Part shown: piece by piece, positions 26,899-35,800 of the stretch
Layout: every line of letters starts with the position of its first letter
Numbering within the stretch: position 1 is the stretch's first letter
Assembly: GCF_010093235.1 (NCBI RefSeq)
Contig: NZ_PDWP01000025.1
Location: forward strand, 1-58,853
Direction of reading: 5' to 3'
DNA length: 58,853 bases
Source: Pseudoxanthomonas suwonensis
Lineage (GTDB): Bacteria > Pseudomonadota > Gammaproteobacteria > Xanthomonadales > Xanthomonadaceae
Notes under the pieces: model-generated
The model's database searches: none
Seen by the model: the letters and a program-made list of their open reading frames with translations, nothing else
What the model was told of the DNA's origin: nothing
Position numbers and translations under genes: made by a program

Positions 26899-28521
26899 AT
26901 GCACCGCTATCTCGGCTACGTCGCCGCCTGGGTACTGCTGCTGGTTTCGATCCCGCTGGCCCTGCGCTGGCCTGGCTGGACGTGGGGCGCGGGCATCGGC
27001 CTTGCGCTGGTCGCCATCGGCACCTGGGACCTGCTGCAGACCCGCAGCACCCTGCGCCGCAACTACCCGCTGCTGGCCCACTTCCGCTACGGGCTGGAGT
27101 CGATCGGTCCGGAGATCCGCCAGTACTTCGTGGAGGCCGACACCGACCGGGCGCCGTTCTCGCGGCAGCAGCGGGCGCTGGTGTACCGGCGCGCCAAGAA
27201 CGTGATGGACGTGCTGCCGTTCGGCACCCTGCAGGACGCGTACGCCGGGGACTACGAGTGGATCAACCACTCGCTGGCGCCCACGAAGATCGCCGACCAC
27301 GATTTCCGCATCACCGTCGGGCCGGATACCGCGCAGCCGTACCGCGCCAGCGTGTTCAACATCTCGGCGATGAGCTTCGGCTCGCTTTCGGCCAACGCGA
27401 TCAGAGCGCTCAACGAGGGCGCGAAGCGGGGCGGGTTCTACCACGACACCGGCGAGGGATCGATCTCGCCCTACCACCTGGAGAATGGAGGCGACCTGGT
27501 CTGGGAGCTGGGCTCGGGCTACTTCGGCTGCCGCGACGCCGAAGGCCGCTTCGATCCGCAACGCTTCGCCGCGCAGGCCGCACGGCCGCAGGTGAAGATG
27601 ATCGAGGTGAAGCTGTCGCAGGGTGCCAAGCCCGGCCACGGCGGCGTGCTGCCCGCGGCCAAGGTCAGCGCCGAGATTGCCGCCACCCGCGGCGTGCCGA
27701 TGGGCGCGGACTGCGTGTCCCCGGCCAGCCACACGGAATTCGACACGCCCATCGGCCTGCTGCAGTTCGTGGCACGGCTGCGCGAGCTGTCCGGCGGCAA
27801 GCCCGTGGGTTTCAAGCTGGCCATCGGCCACCCCTGGGAGTGGTTCGCCATCGCCAAGGCCATGCAGCAGAGCGGGCAGTTGCCGGATTTCATCGTGGTC
27901 GACGGTGCCGAGGGCGGCACGGGCGCGGCGCCGGTGGAGTTCATGGACCACATCGGCGTGCCCATGCACGAGGCGCTGATGCTGGTGCACAACACCCTGG
28001 TGGGGCTGGACCTGCGCGACCGCATCCGCCTGGCCGGGGCAGGGCGGATCACCAGCGCCTTCGACATCGCCCGCACCCTGGCCATGGGTGCGGACTGGTG
28101 CAACGCCGGGCGCGCCTTCATGTTCGCGCTGGGCTGCATCCAGTCGCTGAGCTGCCATACCGACCGCTGCCCGACCGGCATCGCCACCCAGGATCCGCGG
28201 CGCTGGCGCAACCTGGACCCGGAGGACAAGGCGACGCGGGTCTACCAGTTCCACCTCAACACCGTGCGCGCGTTGCGCGACCTGCTGTGCGCGGCCGGGC
28301 TGGAGCATCCGTCCGAACTGGGCCCGGAGCACATCCTGCGCCGGGTGTCGCCCACCGAGATCCGTTCGCTGGCCGCGCTGTACCGGTTCCTGGAACCGGG
28401 CGAGCTGCTGCACGGGGTTCCCGCGCATGCGGTGTTCCGGGCTTTCTGGGCCGACGCCGACCCGCGCAGCTTCGGCCCGCCGCCGCGGCTGGCCGCGCTG
28501 CGCGCCAGCAAGAGCCGCTGA
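26899..28521 (+). CDS. Membrane-anchored FMN-binding glutamate-synthase-family protein
   Basis: A 540-residue protein. Two transmembrane helices (about 5-24 and 30-47) anchor a soluble domain homologous to the FMN/Fe-S synthase domain of glutamate synthase: FNISAMSFGSLSANAI, HDTGEGSISPYH, KLSQGAKPGHGG, FIVVDGAEGGTGAAP, and the cysteine cluster CIQSLSCHTDRCPTGIATQ that would hold a 3Fe-4S centre. The glutaminase domain of GltB is absent, so it is unlikely to be a complete GOGAT. The ATG at 26899 is supported by GAGGAGG at perfect spacing. The reaction is unknown for this subfamily. Confidence 0.85.
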   Translation: MHRYLGYVAAWVLLLVSIPLALRWPGWTWGAGIGLALVAIGTWDLLQTRSTLRRNYPLLAHFRYGLESIGPEIRQYFVEADTDRAPFSRQQRALVYRRAKNVMDVLPFGTLQDAYAGDYEWINHSLAPTKIADHDFRITVGPDTAQPYRASVFNISAMSFGSLSANAIRALNEGAKRGGFYHDTGEGSISPYHLENGGDLVWELGSGYFGCRDAEGRFDPQRFAAQAARPQVKMIEVKLSQGAKPGHGGVLPAAKVSAEIAATRGVPMGADCVSPASHTEFDTPIGLLQFVARLRELSGGKPVGFKLAIGHPWEWFAIAKAMQQSGQLPDFIVVDGAEGGTGAAPVEFMDHIGVPMHEALMLVHNTLVGLDLRDRIRLAGAGRITSAFDIARTLAMGADWCNAGRAFMFALGCIQSLSCHTDRCPTGIATQDPRRWRNLDPEDKATRVYQFHLNTVRALRDLLCAAGLEHPSELGPEHILRRVSPTEIRSLAALYRFLEPGELLHGVPAHAVFRAFWADADPRSFGPPPRLAALRASKSR

Positions 28522-28749
28522 ACGCGCAGCGCGGGCTCCTGCCTGTGCTGCCCGGGAAGCTGCATCGATGCGGGGCCGCCAGGCACGGAGCGGAGACGCC
28601 TGGGGGCCAGGCTGAAGCGCTCCGCCGGGTGCCATCGCGACCATGCACGGGTGCGGCAGTGCGGCCGGACCAGCCGGATGGCCTGCTGCACGAAGGGAAG
28701 GCCCGAACGCGCGAAGACCGTTGACCTTCCCGCCACGCCCCTTTAACAT
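28522..28749 (+). promoter_or_regulatory. Non-coding gap ending in the tRNA-Val promoter
   Basis: No credible gene is seen in 28522-28720. At its end, -35 TTGACC (28721-28726), a 17-base spacer and -10 TAACAT (28744-28749) lie 30 bp before tRNA-Val. Confidence 0.6.
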
Positions 28750-28779
28750 GCGCAGCCCGCACTGACCGGTGCGGGCATC

Positions 28780-28854
28780 GGGCGGTTAGCTCAGCGGTAG
28801 AGCATTGCCTTCACACGGCAAGGGTCGCAGGTTCGATCCCTGCACCGCCCACCA
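28780..28854 (+). tRNA. tRNA-Val(CAC)
   Basis: A 75-nt cloverleaf with encoded CCA. The acceptor arms are GGGCGGT and ACCGCCC, the anticodon loop is TTCACAC (anticodon CAC), and the T-loop is TTCGATC. Confidence 0.96.
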
Positions 28855-28863
28855 TATTCCGAC

Positions 28864-28890
28864 AAGGCCGGCTGAAAAGCCGGCCTTTGT
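28864..28890 (+). terminator. Intrinsic terminator after tRNA-Val
   Basis: A 10-bp perfect stem, AAGGCCGGCT (28864-28873) with AGCCGGCCTT (28878-28887), a GAAA tetraloop, then TGTTCT. It begins 10 bp after the tRNA. Confidence 0.85.
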
Positions 28891-28990
28891 TCTATGCGGC
28901 CTTCACGCGCCATGGCTTAACAATGGAGCAATTTGGCCCCATCATCCGGGGCGTTTGAGGGCCTTGGCCACGAACAGGGAGTCGGGAACT

Positions 28991-30817
28991 TTGCCGGGAG
29001 CCAACCCACCGAGGTACATCCGCTGGCGCCTGCCGCTACTGATTGCCGCGGCTGTCCTGATCCTGCTGGTGCCGTTCCTGCTGGTCCGGGAGTGGACCAC
29101 CTACAGCCACGAAGCCGACGAACGCGTCCAGCACAGCCTCCAGGTGGAAGCCACCGCGCAGCGCCTGCACGCCTTGGTCCGCGAGATCGACTCCCTGGCC
29201 TTCGCCATCAGCGGCGGGGCCGACGGGCCGCACCTGCGGCGGCGGCTGGAGCTGGACCTGGCCGAACTCGATCCGGCGCTGGACCGCCTGGCCAGCCTGA
29301 CCCGCGACAACCCCGACCAGCAGCAGCTGATCGGGCGGATGCGCACCTTGGTGCGCCAGCGCGAGGACCTGGTGCGGACGTTGACCAGCGGCCATGCCAC
29401 CCCGGAGCAGCGCACCGGGGCGGCCGAGGAGATGTACGGCCGCTACCAGATCCGCGACCTGTTCCTGGAGTTCATCCAGAACGAGTACACCCTGCTGACC
29501 GGGCGCTCCTCGTATGCCGACGTGCAGCGTTCGCGCGCCAGCTGGCTGGCGCTGGCCGCGCTGCTGGGCCAGGTGCTGCTGACCGGAGGCGTGTTCTGGC
29601 TGCTGTACCGCCAAGAGGCGCGCCGCACCGCATCCGAGGCCGAGCTGGCCCGCGCCAGCGCCCGCGCGCTGGCGGTGCTGCAGACCGTGCGCGAGCCGAT
29701 CGTCCTGCTGGATGCGCAGCAGCGCGTGCTGATGCACAACGCCGCGTTCTCCGAGCTGTACGGGACCGAGGGCAACGAGGACAGCCACCAGGAGCGCCTG
29801 CAGGACGTGGGCAGCGGCGCCTGGGACGACCCGGTGGTGCTGCAGCGCCTGGCGGACGTGCTCAGCCGCGACCGCGAGCTGTGGGACTACGAGCACGTCC
29901 AGCGCACCACCGACGGCCAGACCCGGACCATGCTGATCAACGCCCGGCGCATGCAGCTGCCGGACCGCGCGGACGAGGTGGTGCTGATGACCGTCAGCGA
30001 CATCACCGCGCAGAAGGCCGCGCAGCAGCGCATCGCCGACCTGAACCGCCAGCTGGAGGGCAAGATCGAACAGGTCTCCGAGGTCAACCGCGAGCTGGAG
30101 GCCTTCAGCTACTCGGTCTCGCACGACCTGCGCGCCCCGCTGCGGCACGTGGCCGGGTTCGCCGACAAGCTGTCCCGCCACCTCGGCGACTCGCTGGACG
30201 ACCGCGGCCGCCACTACCTTGACGTGATCAGCAATTCGGCCCGGCGCATGTCCTCGCTGATCGACGACCTGCTGGTGTACTCGCGCCTGGGCCGCAGCGC
30301 GCTCAAGCTGCAGGCGGTGGACATGCAGTCCCTGGCCGAGGAGGCCAAGGCCGTGCTGGATACCAACCGCATCGTCGACGCCGAGGAGACCGGGCGTCCG
30401 CTGCACCGGATCGAATGGCGGATCGCGCCGTTGCCGATCGTGGTGGCCGACGAGAACATGATGCGGCAGCTGTGGCTCAACCTGCTGGGCAATGCGGTCA
30501 AGTACTCGGCCCACAGCGAGCCGGCGGTGATCGAGGTCGGTTGCGAACCCACCCCCGAGGGCGGCCACCACTTCACCGTGCGCGACAACGGCGTCGGCTT
30601 CGACATGGCCTATGCCGGCAAGCTGTTCGGCGTGTTCCAGCGGCTGCACAAGGCCAGCGAATACCCCGGCACCGGCATCGGCCTGGCGAGCGTGCGCCGG
30701 GTGCTGGCCCGCCATGGCGGCCGCATCTGGGCCGAGTCCGAGCCCGGCAAGGGTGCTACCTTCCACTTCGTCCTGCCTCCGCAGGATTCCGCTGACCCCG
30801 GGAGCGTCATTGCATGA
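28991..30817 (+). CDS. Membrane sensor histidine kinase with PAS domain
   Basis: About 608 residues. A first transmembrane helix follows RYIRWRLP, a mostly helical periplasmic segment of about 140 residues resembles a CHASE3-like sensor, and a second helix (LALAALLGQVLLTGGVFWLL) leads to a PAS domain. The HisKA box is FSYSVSHDLRAPLRHVAGF, and the ATPase has NLLGNAVKYS, DNGVGFD and GTGIGLASV. This kinase type commonly pairs with small Rcp1-like regulators, and such a gene overlaps its 3' end by 4 bp. The start is uncertain: TTG 28991 is proposed because no ATG or GTG precedes the first helix in frame after the tRNA terminator. Confidence 0.87.
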   Translation: MPGANPPRYIRWRLPLLIAAAVLILLVPFLLVREWTTYSHEADERVQHSLQVEATAQRLHALVREIDSLAFAISGGADGPHLRRRLELDLAELDPALDRLASLTRDNPDQQQLIGRMRTLVRQREDLVRTLTSGHATPEQRTGAAEEMYGRYQIRDLFLEFIQNEYTLLTGRSSYADVQRSRASWLALAALLGQVLLTGGVFWLLYRQEARRTASEAELARASARALAVLQTVREPIVLLDAQQRVLMHNAAFSELYGTEGNEDSHQERLQDVGSGAWDDPVVLQRLADVLSRDRELWDYEHVQRTTDGQTRTMLINARRMQLPDRADEVVLMTVSDITAQKAAQQRIADLNRQLEGKIEQVSEVNRELEAFSYSVSHDLRAPLRHVAGFADKLSRHLGDSLDDRGRHYLDVISNSARRMSSLIDDLLVYSRLGRSALKLQAVDMQSLAEEAKAVLDTNRIVDAEETGRPLHRIEWRIAPLPIVVADENMMRQLWLNLLGNAVKYSAHSEPAVIEVGCEPTPEGGHHFTVRDNGVGFDMAYAGKLFGVFQRLHKASEYPGTGIGLASVRRVLARHGGRIWAESEPGKGATFHFVLPPQDSADPGSVIA

Positions 30818-31257
30818 GTCCCATCCGTACCATCCTGCTGGCCGAAGACAGCGCAGCCGACGCCGAGATGGCGATCGACGCCCTGCGCGAGGCCAACCTC
30901 GCCAATCCGATCGTCCACGTGGAGGACGGCGTGGAGGCGATGGAATACCTGGAGCGCACCGGCAGGTTCGCCGACCGCGCCGACGAGAACCCGGCCGTGC
31001 TGCTGCTGGACATCAAGATGCCGCGGATGGACGGGCTGGAGGTGCTGCAGCGGATCCGCGCCAACGACAAGCTGCGGCGCCTGCCGGTGGTGATCCTGTC
31101 GTCCTCGCGCGAGGAGAGCGACCTGGCCAGGAGCTGGGACCTGGGCGTGAACGCCTACGTGGTCAAGCCGGTGGACATCGACCAGTTCTTCGGGGCGGTC
31201 AAGACCCTGGGCCAGTTCTGGGCCCTGATCAACGCCACGCCGGATATCGAAGGTTGA
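30814..31257 (+). CDS. Rcp1-like single-domain response regulator
   Basis: A 147-residue stand-alone receiver with no output domain. The acidic pair is in LLAEDSAADAE, the phospho-acceptor in LLLDIKMPRMDG, the conserved Ser in ILSSSREESD and the lysine in VVKPVDIDQF. The insert between the first helix and the acceptor (NPIVHVEDGVEAMEYL) is typical of Rcp1-type partners of phytochrome-like kinases. ATGA overlap with the upstream kinase; the next kinase starts 4 bp after it, so phosphorelay among the three is likely but not shown. Confidence 0.9.
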   Translation: MSPIRTILLAEDSAADAEMAIDALREANLANPIVHVEDGVEAMEYLERTGRFADRADENPAVLLLDIKMPRMDGLEVLQRIRANDKLRRLPVVILSSSREESDLARSWDLGVNAYVVKPVDIDQFFGAVKTLGQFWALINATPDIEG

Positions 31258-31261
31258 GCCG

Positions 31262-32818
31262 ATGCCGCTGCGCGCCATAAGCCGCGACGCCAAAGTCAGG
31301 GTCCTCTTCATCGAGGACTCTCCCGAGGATGCGGAGCTGATCCGCTTCCAGCTCGAGGACGCGCACCTCAACGCCGAGTACCTCCGGGTCGAGGACGAGG
31401 AGGGCCTGCGCGAGGCGCTGGCCGGGTTCAAACCGGACATCGTGCTGTCCGACCTCAGCATGCCCGGGTTTTCCGGGCACGATGCCCTGCAGATCGTGCG
31501 CGAGCATTCGCCGCAGGTGCCCTTCATCTTCGTGTCCGGGACCATCGGCGAGGACGTGGCGGTGGCGGCCCTGCGCGAGGGCGCCAGCGACTACATCCTC
31601 AAGCACAGCAGCGCACGCCTGCCGGCGGCGGTGGAGCGCGCGCTGCGCGAGGCGCGTACCGAGGCCGAGCGCCAGCGCGCCGAACGCGAGCTGATGCGCA
31701 CCCAGCGCCTGGAGAGCCTGTCGCTGCTGGCGGCCGGCCTCAGCCACGACCTGCGCAACATCCTGCAGCCGCTGCTGATCGTGCCGGACCTGATCGCCCA
31801 GCGCAGCGACGATCCGCGCCTGAAGCAGCTGGCCGCGGTGGTGGCCGAGTGCGGGCGGCGCGGTCACGAGATGGCCGAGTCCATGCTGTCGTTCGTGCGC
31901 GGCTCGCGCCGTGCCAGCGAGCGCTTCCGCATCGCCGACCTGTTCCGCGCCGTCGAGCTGCTGCTCAAGGGCAGCCTGCCGCGCACCGTGGAGTTCGAGC
32001 AGAAGCTCGAGGATCCGGACGTCGAACTGCATGGCAACTACACCGAGCTGCAGCAGTGCCTGCTGAACCTGTGCCTGAACTCGGTGCAGGCGATGCCATC
32101 CGGTGGCCGGCTGGAGCTGACGGCGGGGGTACGCGGCGAACGCGTGGTCCTGGTGGTGGCGGATACCGGCGTGGGCATGGACGAGCACACCCTGGAGCAG
32201 CTGTTTACCCCGTTCTTCACCACCAAGAGCGACGGCACCGGCCTGGGCCTGGTGTCGTGCCGGCGGATCATCGAAGGCATGGGTGGCCAGATCAGCGTGG
32301 CGAGCCGGCCCGGCGAGGGCACGCGCTTCGAGATGCTGCTGCCGCTGCCTTCGGAGCCGGTGGACGAGGAGCCCGGGATGGCGCCGGTGGTGCCGGGGCA
32401 GGGCGAGCGGATCCTGATCGTGTTCCGCGACGGCACCCGCCTGTCGCTGCTGGGCAATGCCCTGGCCAGCCAGGGCTACGCACCGGAACTGGCCAGCGAC
32501 GGCGCCGCGGCCCTGCGCGTGTTCGCCGAATCGGGCGAGCCGGACGTGGTGGTGGTCGACAACAGCATCACGCTGTTCCCGGCCGCCGCGCTGCTGTCGA
32601 CCATGTACGAGTCCGGTTACCGCGGCCCCGCGATCCTGGTCGGCGACGGCGGCAAGGCGTTCGACCGCTCGGTGCTGCCGGATGGCGTGGTGCTGGAGAT
32701 GCTGCCGCAGCCGCTGGACATGCCCCGCCTGTTTGCCGCGGTTGCCGAAGCCCTGCCCCGGCGCCCCGCGCGCTGGGCGGCCCCCGCCTATACTCCCTCC
32801 AGCCGCAAGGGAGGGTGT
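31262..32818 (+). CDS. Hybrid REC-histidine kinase-pseudoREC protein, frame open into the next gene
   Basis: About 519 codons without a transmembrane segment. The N-terminal receiver (residues 12-130) is intact (FIEDSPEDAE, IVLSDLSMPGF, ILKHSS). The kinase core has H-box GLSHDLRNILQPLL, N-box NLCLNSVQAM, DTGVGMD and GTGLGLVSC. The C-terminal receiver (about 380-500) looks degenerate: the acidic pair is lost (ILIVFRDGT) and the lysine is Gln (LPQP), though VVVDN remains. There is no stop codon after this domain; the frame continues into the macroglobulin gene, whose own start at 32819 is used here as the boundary. As one frame the product would be 2171 residues (31262-37777). Confidence 0.8.
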
Positions 32819-32821
32819 ATG
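32789..32821 (+). promoter_or_regulatory. Internal -10, RBS and RBS-masking hairpin of the macroglobulin gene
   Basis: TATACT (32789-32794) is a good -10 hexamer; no clear -35 is seen. GGGAGGG (32809-32815) is a strong ribosome site 3 bases before ATG 32819. CCCTCC (32795-32800) can pair with GGAGGG (32810-32815) around a 9-base loop and would hide the ribosome site. The elements lie within the open frame continuing from the kinase. Confidence 0.5.
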
Positions 32822-35800
32822 GGGATTGCAGCACGTCGCCGGTTCGGCGCCTGTGGGGTGTGGGGAATCATGCTGGCGTCGCTGCTGGCGGGCGGATGCG
32901 GGCGCGATCCCGGCGGCCAGCTGCCCGGCGTCGGCGGCGAGAAGCTGCAGGCCGGACGCGAGGAGATCGCCGGCCTCGGCCTGGCGCGTGCCTGGGCGGA
33001 CCAGCATGAGGGCCGCCTGGCGCTGGCGCTGGAGTTCTCCCGGCCCCTGGTAGGCACCCAGGACTTCGACGCCCTGCTCAAGGTCGAGCCCGCTGGCACC
33101 GCCCGCGACGGCAGCGGCTGGACCCTGTCCGACGACGGAAAGGTGCTGCGCTATCCCTTCGTGGAAGCCGCGCGCGACTACACCGTGTCCCTGGCCGGCG
33201 CGCTGCTGGCGGCCGACGGCAGCCGCCTGGAGCCGCCGCTGGAGAAGACCATCCATACCGGCGAGCTGGAGCCGGTGGCCGGCTTCGCCTCGCAGGGCAG
33301 CGTGCTGCCGGCGCGCGAGAGCCGCGGCCTGCCGGTGGTCTCGGTGAACGTCGACGAGGTGGACGTGGAGTTCCTGCGCGTGCGCGAGGACGCGCTGCCG
33401 CGCTTCTTCGCCCAGTTCCAGCGCGGCGGGCGCCGCGGCGGCTGGGAGCTGGACCGGGACTATGGCGATGGCGCCCCGCTGCGCGAACTCGCCGAGCCCG
33501 CCTACCTCAACCGCTTCGTGCTCGGCGGCGGGCGCAACGAACGCGTCGTGAGCCACCTGCCGGTGCAGGACATCGCCGAGCTGCAGCAGCCGGGCCTGTA
33601 CTTTGCGGTGATGCGCCGCGTGGGCCGCTATTCGGATTCCTACGACACCGCGTTCTTCACCGTCAGCGACATCGGCCTGCATGCGCGCGCCTACCGGGAC
33701 CGGCTTTACGTGCATACCGCCTCGCTGCGGGATGGCGCGCCCCTCAAGGGGGTGGAGCTGCGCGTGCTGGACGCCAGGGGCCAGGCGCTGCTGAAGTCGG
33801 CCACCGACGGCAACGGCAACGCGCTGCTGGACTACCGCCTGGACGCCGGCCACGTGCTGGTTGCCCGGCGCGGCCGGGACGTGTCACTGCTGCCGTTCAA
33901 CCAGCCGGCGCTGGACCTGTCCGAGTTCGCCGTGGCCGGTCGCGCGCAGGCGGCATTCGACGTGTTCGCCTGGTCCGGGCGCGACCTGTACCGCCCGGGC
34001 GAGACCCTGCGCATTTCCGCGCTGCTGCGTGACTTCGATGGACGTGCCATGCCGGCGCCGAAGGATGGCGCCGGCCAGCCGTTGTTCCTGCGCCTGAAAC
34101 AGCCCGATGGCCGGGTGTTCCGCGAGACCCGCCTGGACCCGGGCGTCCAGGGTTACTACGCCTTCGAACAGGCGATTCCCGACGACGCGCCTACCGGGCG
34201 CTGGCAGGTGGAGTTCCGCACCGATCCTGCCGATGGCCAGGCGGTGCAGGGCATGAGCCTGCGCATCGAGGAGTTCCTGCCCGAGCGGTTGAAGCTTGAG
34301 CTGTCCACGGCAACCGCCGGTGACACCCTGGCCCCGGGCGCGCCGCTGGAGCTGCGCGCCGAGGCCGCTTATCTCTACGGCGCACCCGCGGCGGGGAACC
34401 GCTTCACCGCGCGCATGGCACTGGCGGTGGCGCGCGATCCGGTGGCCGGCTGGCCCGGCTATGCCTTCGGCGACGCGACGGTGGAGCTGCCGCGCGAGCC
34501 GCGCGATGTCCTGGATGCTCAATTCGACCCGCATGGGCGCCTGGAGGCCAGGCTGGCCCTGCCGGAAGAGGCCGTGCGCGCGAAGACCCCGGTGAAGGTC
34601 ACCGTGCTGGGCGATGTCCACGAAAGCGGCGGGCGGCCGGTCAGCCGCAGCCTGCAACGCGTGCTGTGGCCGGCGCCGGCCCTGGTCGGCGTGCGCCCGC
34701 TGTTCGAGCCGCAGGACGGAGCCCCGGCCGAGGCCGATGCCGGCTTCGAGCTGGTGCGCGTGGATGCGCAGGGCAGGCCGCAACCGGCCAAGGGCCTGCA
34801 GCTGACCCTGGTGCGCGAGCTGCGCGACTACCACTGGCGCCATGACGACGATGGCGGCTGGAACTACGACTTCACCCGGCGCTTCGAGAACGTCCAGACC
34901 CGCACGCTCGACGCCGGCACCAGTCCGGTGCGCTTCGACGTGCCGGTGGCCTGGGGCGAGTACCGGATCGACGTGTTCGACCCGGCCACCGGCCTGACCA
35001 TGCGCTATCCCTTCCATGCCGGCTGGAGCTGGGGCGACGAGAACCGTGGCCCGGACGCTCGCCCGGACAAGGTGAAGCTGGCGCTGGACCGCACCGCCTA
35101 CCGTGCCGGCGACACCCTCAGGGTCACCGTCACCCCGCCGCAGGCCGGTCGCGGCGTGCTGCTGGTGGAGAGCGACCGCCTGCTCTACGTGCACGACATC
35201 GAGGTGCGCGGCCAGGCCGGCAAGGCCGCGGCGACGTTCGAGATCCCGGTGACGGCGGACTGGGAGCGCCATGACGTCTACGTGACCGCGCTGGTGTTCC
35301 GTCCGTCGGCGGCAGACACGCTGGTGGCGCCGGCGCGCGCCGTGGGCGTGGTGCACGTGCCGATGCGCCGCGACGAGCGCCGCGTCGCCGTCGGCCTCAA
35401 GGTGCCGGAACAGGTACGCCCGCAACAGGAGCTGCCGGTGACGGTCAGCGTCCCGCAGCTGGCCGGCAAGCTGGCCCACGTGACCGTGTCGGCGGTGGAC
35501 GCGGGCATCATCAACATCACCCGCTTCCCGGTGCCCGACGCGGCCGCCCACTTCTTCGGCCAGCGCCGCCTGGGCACCGACGCCTACGACGTGTACGGCA
35601 GGGTGATCGGCAGCTACGACGGCGGCACCGCGCGCCTGCGCTTCGGCGGCGACATGGCCCTGCAGGCCTTGCCGCAGGCGCGCCGGCCCACGGCCCGGGG
35701 GCAGACCGTGGACCTGTTCTCCGGCCCGGTACGCCTGGATGCCCAGGGCAACGCACGGATCGCGCTGCCGGTGCCGGATTTCAACGGCACCGTGCGGGTC

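Noticed and set aside
28522-28720. Possible small gene between the glutamate-synthase-like gene and tRNA-Val
   Set aside because: Short frames on both strands have Arg/Ala/Ser-rich shadow-like composition, no ribosome site and no recognisable motif.
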